Of a stretch of DNA of 16,856 nucleotides, positions 15,514-16,856 are shown in pieces. The notes under the pieces are model-generated. The model saw only the letters and a program-made list of their open reading frames with translations, was not told the origin of the DNA and made no database searches. A program made the position numbers and the translations under genes. Every line of letters begins with the position of its first letter. Position 1 is the first letter of the stretch. Location: the NCBI GenBank assembly GCA_937934705.1, contig CALGYY010000297.1, positions 1 to 16,856 of the forward strand, given 5' to 3'. The stretch comes from an uncultured Bacteroidota bacterium. GTDB taxonomy: Bacteria > Bacteroidota > Bacteroidia > Bacteroidales > CAIWKO01.

Positions 15514-15526
15514 AGCACTATCTTTG
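15492..15526 (+). promoter_or_regulatory. Bacteroidetes-type promoter of the Fic gene
   Basis: TTTTTG (15492-15497) as the -33 element and TATCTTTG (15519-15526) as the -7 element, 21 nt apart, match the Bacteroidetes consensus. The ATG at 15545 is 18 nt after the -7 box. The TTG triplet at 15524 is part of this box, so the longer open frame starting there is not the gene start. Confidence 0.7.
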
Positions 15527-15544
15527 TTTAAATTTTCTTCACCC

Positions 15545-16672
15545 ATGAAAAACTTCTCTGCCGGACAGTTTGTAAATCAGGGCTTTTACAAAAGCTTCCA
15601 GCCAGAACCTATAAACAGGCAATGGGAAATTGATAGTATGGAAGTTATCCAATTGCTCAGTCAAGCCGATCGTGCCCTGGGTAAATTGGACATGTACTCC
15701 GAGTACATTCCTAATATTGATCTGTTTGTGAGTATGCACGTGTTCAAAGAAGCTACACAGAGCAGTAAGATCGAAGGCACCCAGACCAATATCGAGGAGG
15801 CCTTATTAGAACGCGAGGATGTTCTCCCTGCCAGGCGCGACGATTGGGAGGAAGTTCAGAATTACATTAAGGCAATGGAGTTTGCAATCAGGGAGTTAAC
15901 CACCTTGCCATTCTCCTCCCGGCTGTTACGCGAAGCGCATAAGATTCTTCTGCAGGGTATTCGCGGTCAGCAGCGTCAGCCCGGCGAATTCCGCACATCC
16001 CAGAACTGGATAGGAGGGGCATCCATAAGTGATGCGGCCTTTGTACCACCGATTCATACCTCTGTCCCTGAATTGATAAGCGATATGGAGAAGTTCCTCC
16101 ATAACAAAGAAGTCTTCTTTCCCGATCTGCTTAAAATTGCCTTGGTCCATTACCAGTTCGAAACCATTCACCCCTTCCTTGATGGCAATGGTCGGGTGGG
16201 GCGTTTAATGATTACTTTGTACCTGGTCAGCAAGGGGATTTTAAAAAGGCCTGTATTATACCTCTCTGATTTTTTAGAGCGTAACCGCGGGCATTATTAT
16301 GACAACCTGACGCGCGTAAGGGAGAAGAACGATATAAATCAATGGATGAAATTCTTTCTGGTTGGCATAACAGAAACAGCAAATAATGGCATCACCACAT
16401 TCGATACTATTCTGCAACTTCAGAAACAAACCGACGACAAGCTTCAGACATTGGGCAGTCGTCTGGGCAATGCTCAGAAAGTCACCGATTTTTTATACCA
16501 GAAACCATTGATAAACGCTGAGAAGGTTTGTGAAATAACAGGCATTTCGGCGCCCTCTGCCTATGCGCTCATCCGTGATCTCGAAAAAATGGGAATATTG
16601 CATGAGGTTACCGGCGGTCAGCGAAGCCGTGTTTATATGTTTGAGGATTACCTGAACATTTTCAAACAATAA
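15545..16672 (+). CDS. Fic domain protein with N-terminal inhibitory motif and C-terminal winged-helix
   Basis: A 375-residue Fic-family enzyme; these transfer AMP, or in some families phosphocholine or other nucleotides, onto target hydroxyl groups. The Fic motif HPFLDGNGRVGR is complete at residues 209-220 (catalytic H209, metal-binding D213). The inhibitory helix motif [S/T]xxxE[G/N] is present at S73-S-K-I-E77-G78, making this a class II, N-terminally self-inhibited Fic enzyme. A beta-hairpin flap region (GGASISDAAFVPPIHTSVP) precedes the core. The last ~80 residues (VTDFLYQKPLINAEKVCEITGISAPSAYALIRDLEKMGIL) form a winged-helix DNA-binding-like domain, common in this subfamily. No toxin-antitoxin partner is visible next to it: the inhibitory part is in the same chain. 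The start at 15545 is set by the promoter. Candidate operator boxes upstream suggest autoregulation. The target is unknown. Confidence 0.95.
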   Translation: MKNFSAGQFVNQGFYKSFQPEPINRQWEIDSMEVIQLLSQADRALGKLDMYSEYIPNIDLFVSMHVFKEATQSSKIEGTQTNIEEALLEREDVLPARRDDWEEVQNYIKAMEFAIRELTTLPFSSRLLREAHKILLQGIRGQQRQPGEFRTSQNWIGGASISDAAFVPPIHTSVPELISDMEKFLHNKEVFFPDLLKIALVHYQFETIHPFLDGNGRVGRLMITLYLVSKGILKRPVLYLSDFLERNRGHYYDNLTRVREKNDINQWMKFFLVGITETANNGITTFDTILQLQKQTDDKLQTLGSRLGNAQKVTDFLYQKPLINAEKVCEITGISAPSAYALIRDLEKMGILHEVTGGQRSRVYMFEDYLNIFKQ

Positions 16673-16772
16673 ACACTGTCGGCCAGATCGGACGCGATGT
16701 TCATCCGAAAACGGGTCGGGTTCTATGTGTTGATCTACTTTCCGATTGTATGCTTGCCCGGCTCTTCAAAAC

Positions 16773-16802
16773 AAAAAAGCCCCTTTGGGGGGCTTTTTGT
16801 TT
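16773..16802. terminator. Bidirectional terminator between the Fic gene and tRNA-Ser
   Basis: AAAAAGCCCC (16774-16783) and GGGGCTTTTT (16789-16798) form a 10-bp stem with a TTTGG loop. The T-run after the stem serves the Fic transcript, and the A-run before it serves as a T-run on the minus strand for the tRNA transcript. Confidence 0.9.
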
Positions 16803-16856
16803 GGCGGAGAGAGGGGGATTCGAACCCCCGATACCAGTTACCCAGTATGACAGTTT
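16802..16856 (-). tRNA. tRNA-Ser (UCN codons), 3' half only
   Basis: On the minus strand, the sequence ends with acceptor strand TCTCTCC, discriminator G and an encoded CCA. The T-arm is GGGGG-TTCGAAT-CCCCC. A long variable arm (ATACTGG, GTAA loop, CTGGTAT, with G-U pairs) precedes it, so the tRNA is class II: Ser, Leu or Tyr. Discriminator G73 points to serine rather than leucine or tyrosine (A73). The fragment enters the gene in the anticodon loop as AAA followed by CTGTC. The last anticodon base is therefore A, which fits serine UCN codons. The 5' half and the first two anticodon bases lie beyond the window. Confidence 0.9.

Noticed and set aside
15245..16856. Integrated element at the tRNA-Ser gene
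   Set aside because: No integrase and no second copy of the tRNA 3' end were seen in the window; position next to a tRNA alone is not enough.

Overview
The window looks like a chromosomal segment of a Bacteroidota (Bacteroidetes) genome. Three signs point there. Secreted proteins end in both kinds of type IX secretion (T9SS) sorting domain: type A in the genes at 3-1367 and 13220-15208, type B in the gene at 1558-5412. A PorP/SprF-family outer-membrane gene follows the type B substrate. Matches to the phylum's own promoter -7 element (TAnnTTTG) lie upstream of six genes. Base composition looks roughly balanced. I do not name a genus.

Layout. (i) 1-6460, secretion and adhesion block: the 3' end of an MBG-repeat T9SS substrate, a strong terminator, then a two-gene unit of a 1284-residue multidomain adhesin-like type B substrate and its likely PorP/SprF partner 10 nt downstream. 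(ii) 6462-9678, minus strand: two small proteins of unknown function, a classical short-chain dehydrogenase, and an LplT-like MFS transporter. (iii) 9679-10167: a gene-free stretch with three different degenerate tandem-repeat arrays, then a promoter. (iv) 10168-13114, plus strand: a tight three-gene unit of an ABC ATPase with an unusual N-terminal extension, an eight-helix membrane protein that does not look like a standard permease, and a GNAT acetyltransferase. A bidirectional terminator follows. (v) 13220-15208, minus strand: a 662-residue T9SS type A secreted protein. (vi) 15209-16856: a regulatory region with repeated CTTAARTA boxes, a Fic-domain protein with an autoinhibitory motif and a winged-helix C-terminus, a bidirectional terminator, and the 3' half of a tRNA-Ser gene running off the window.

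How the genes work together. The adhesin and PorP/SprF genes form the clearest functional pair: type B T9SS cargo depends on PorP/SprF-like proteins for export or surface retention in known systems. The ABC ATPase and the eight-helix protein are the best candidates for an undescribed transporter-like complex. The Fic gene appears to be self-regulated through inverted repeats overlapping its promoter. I saw no CRISPR array, insertion sequence, phage or integrase gene.
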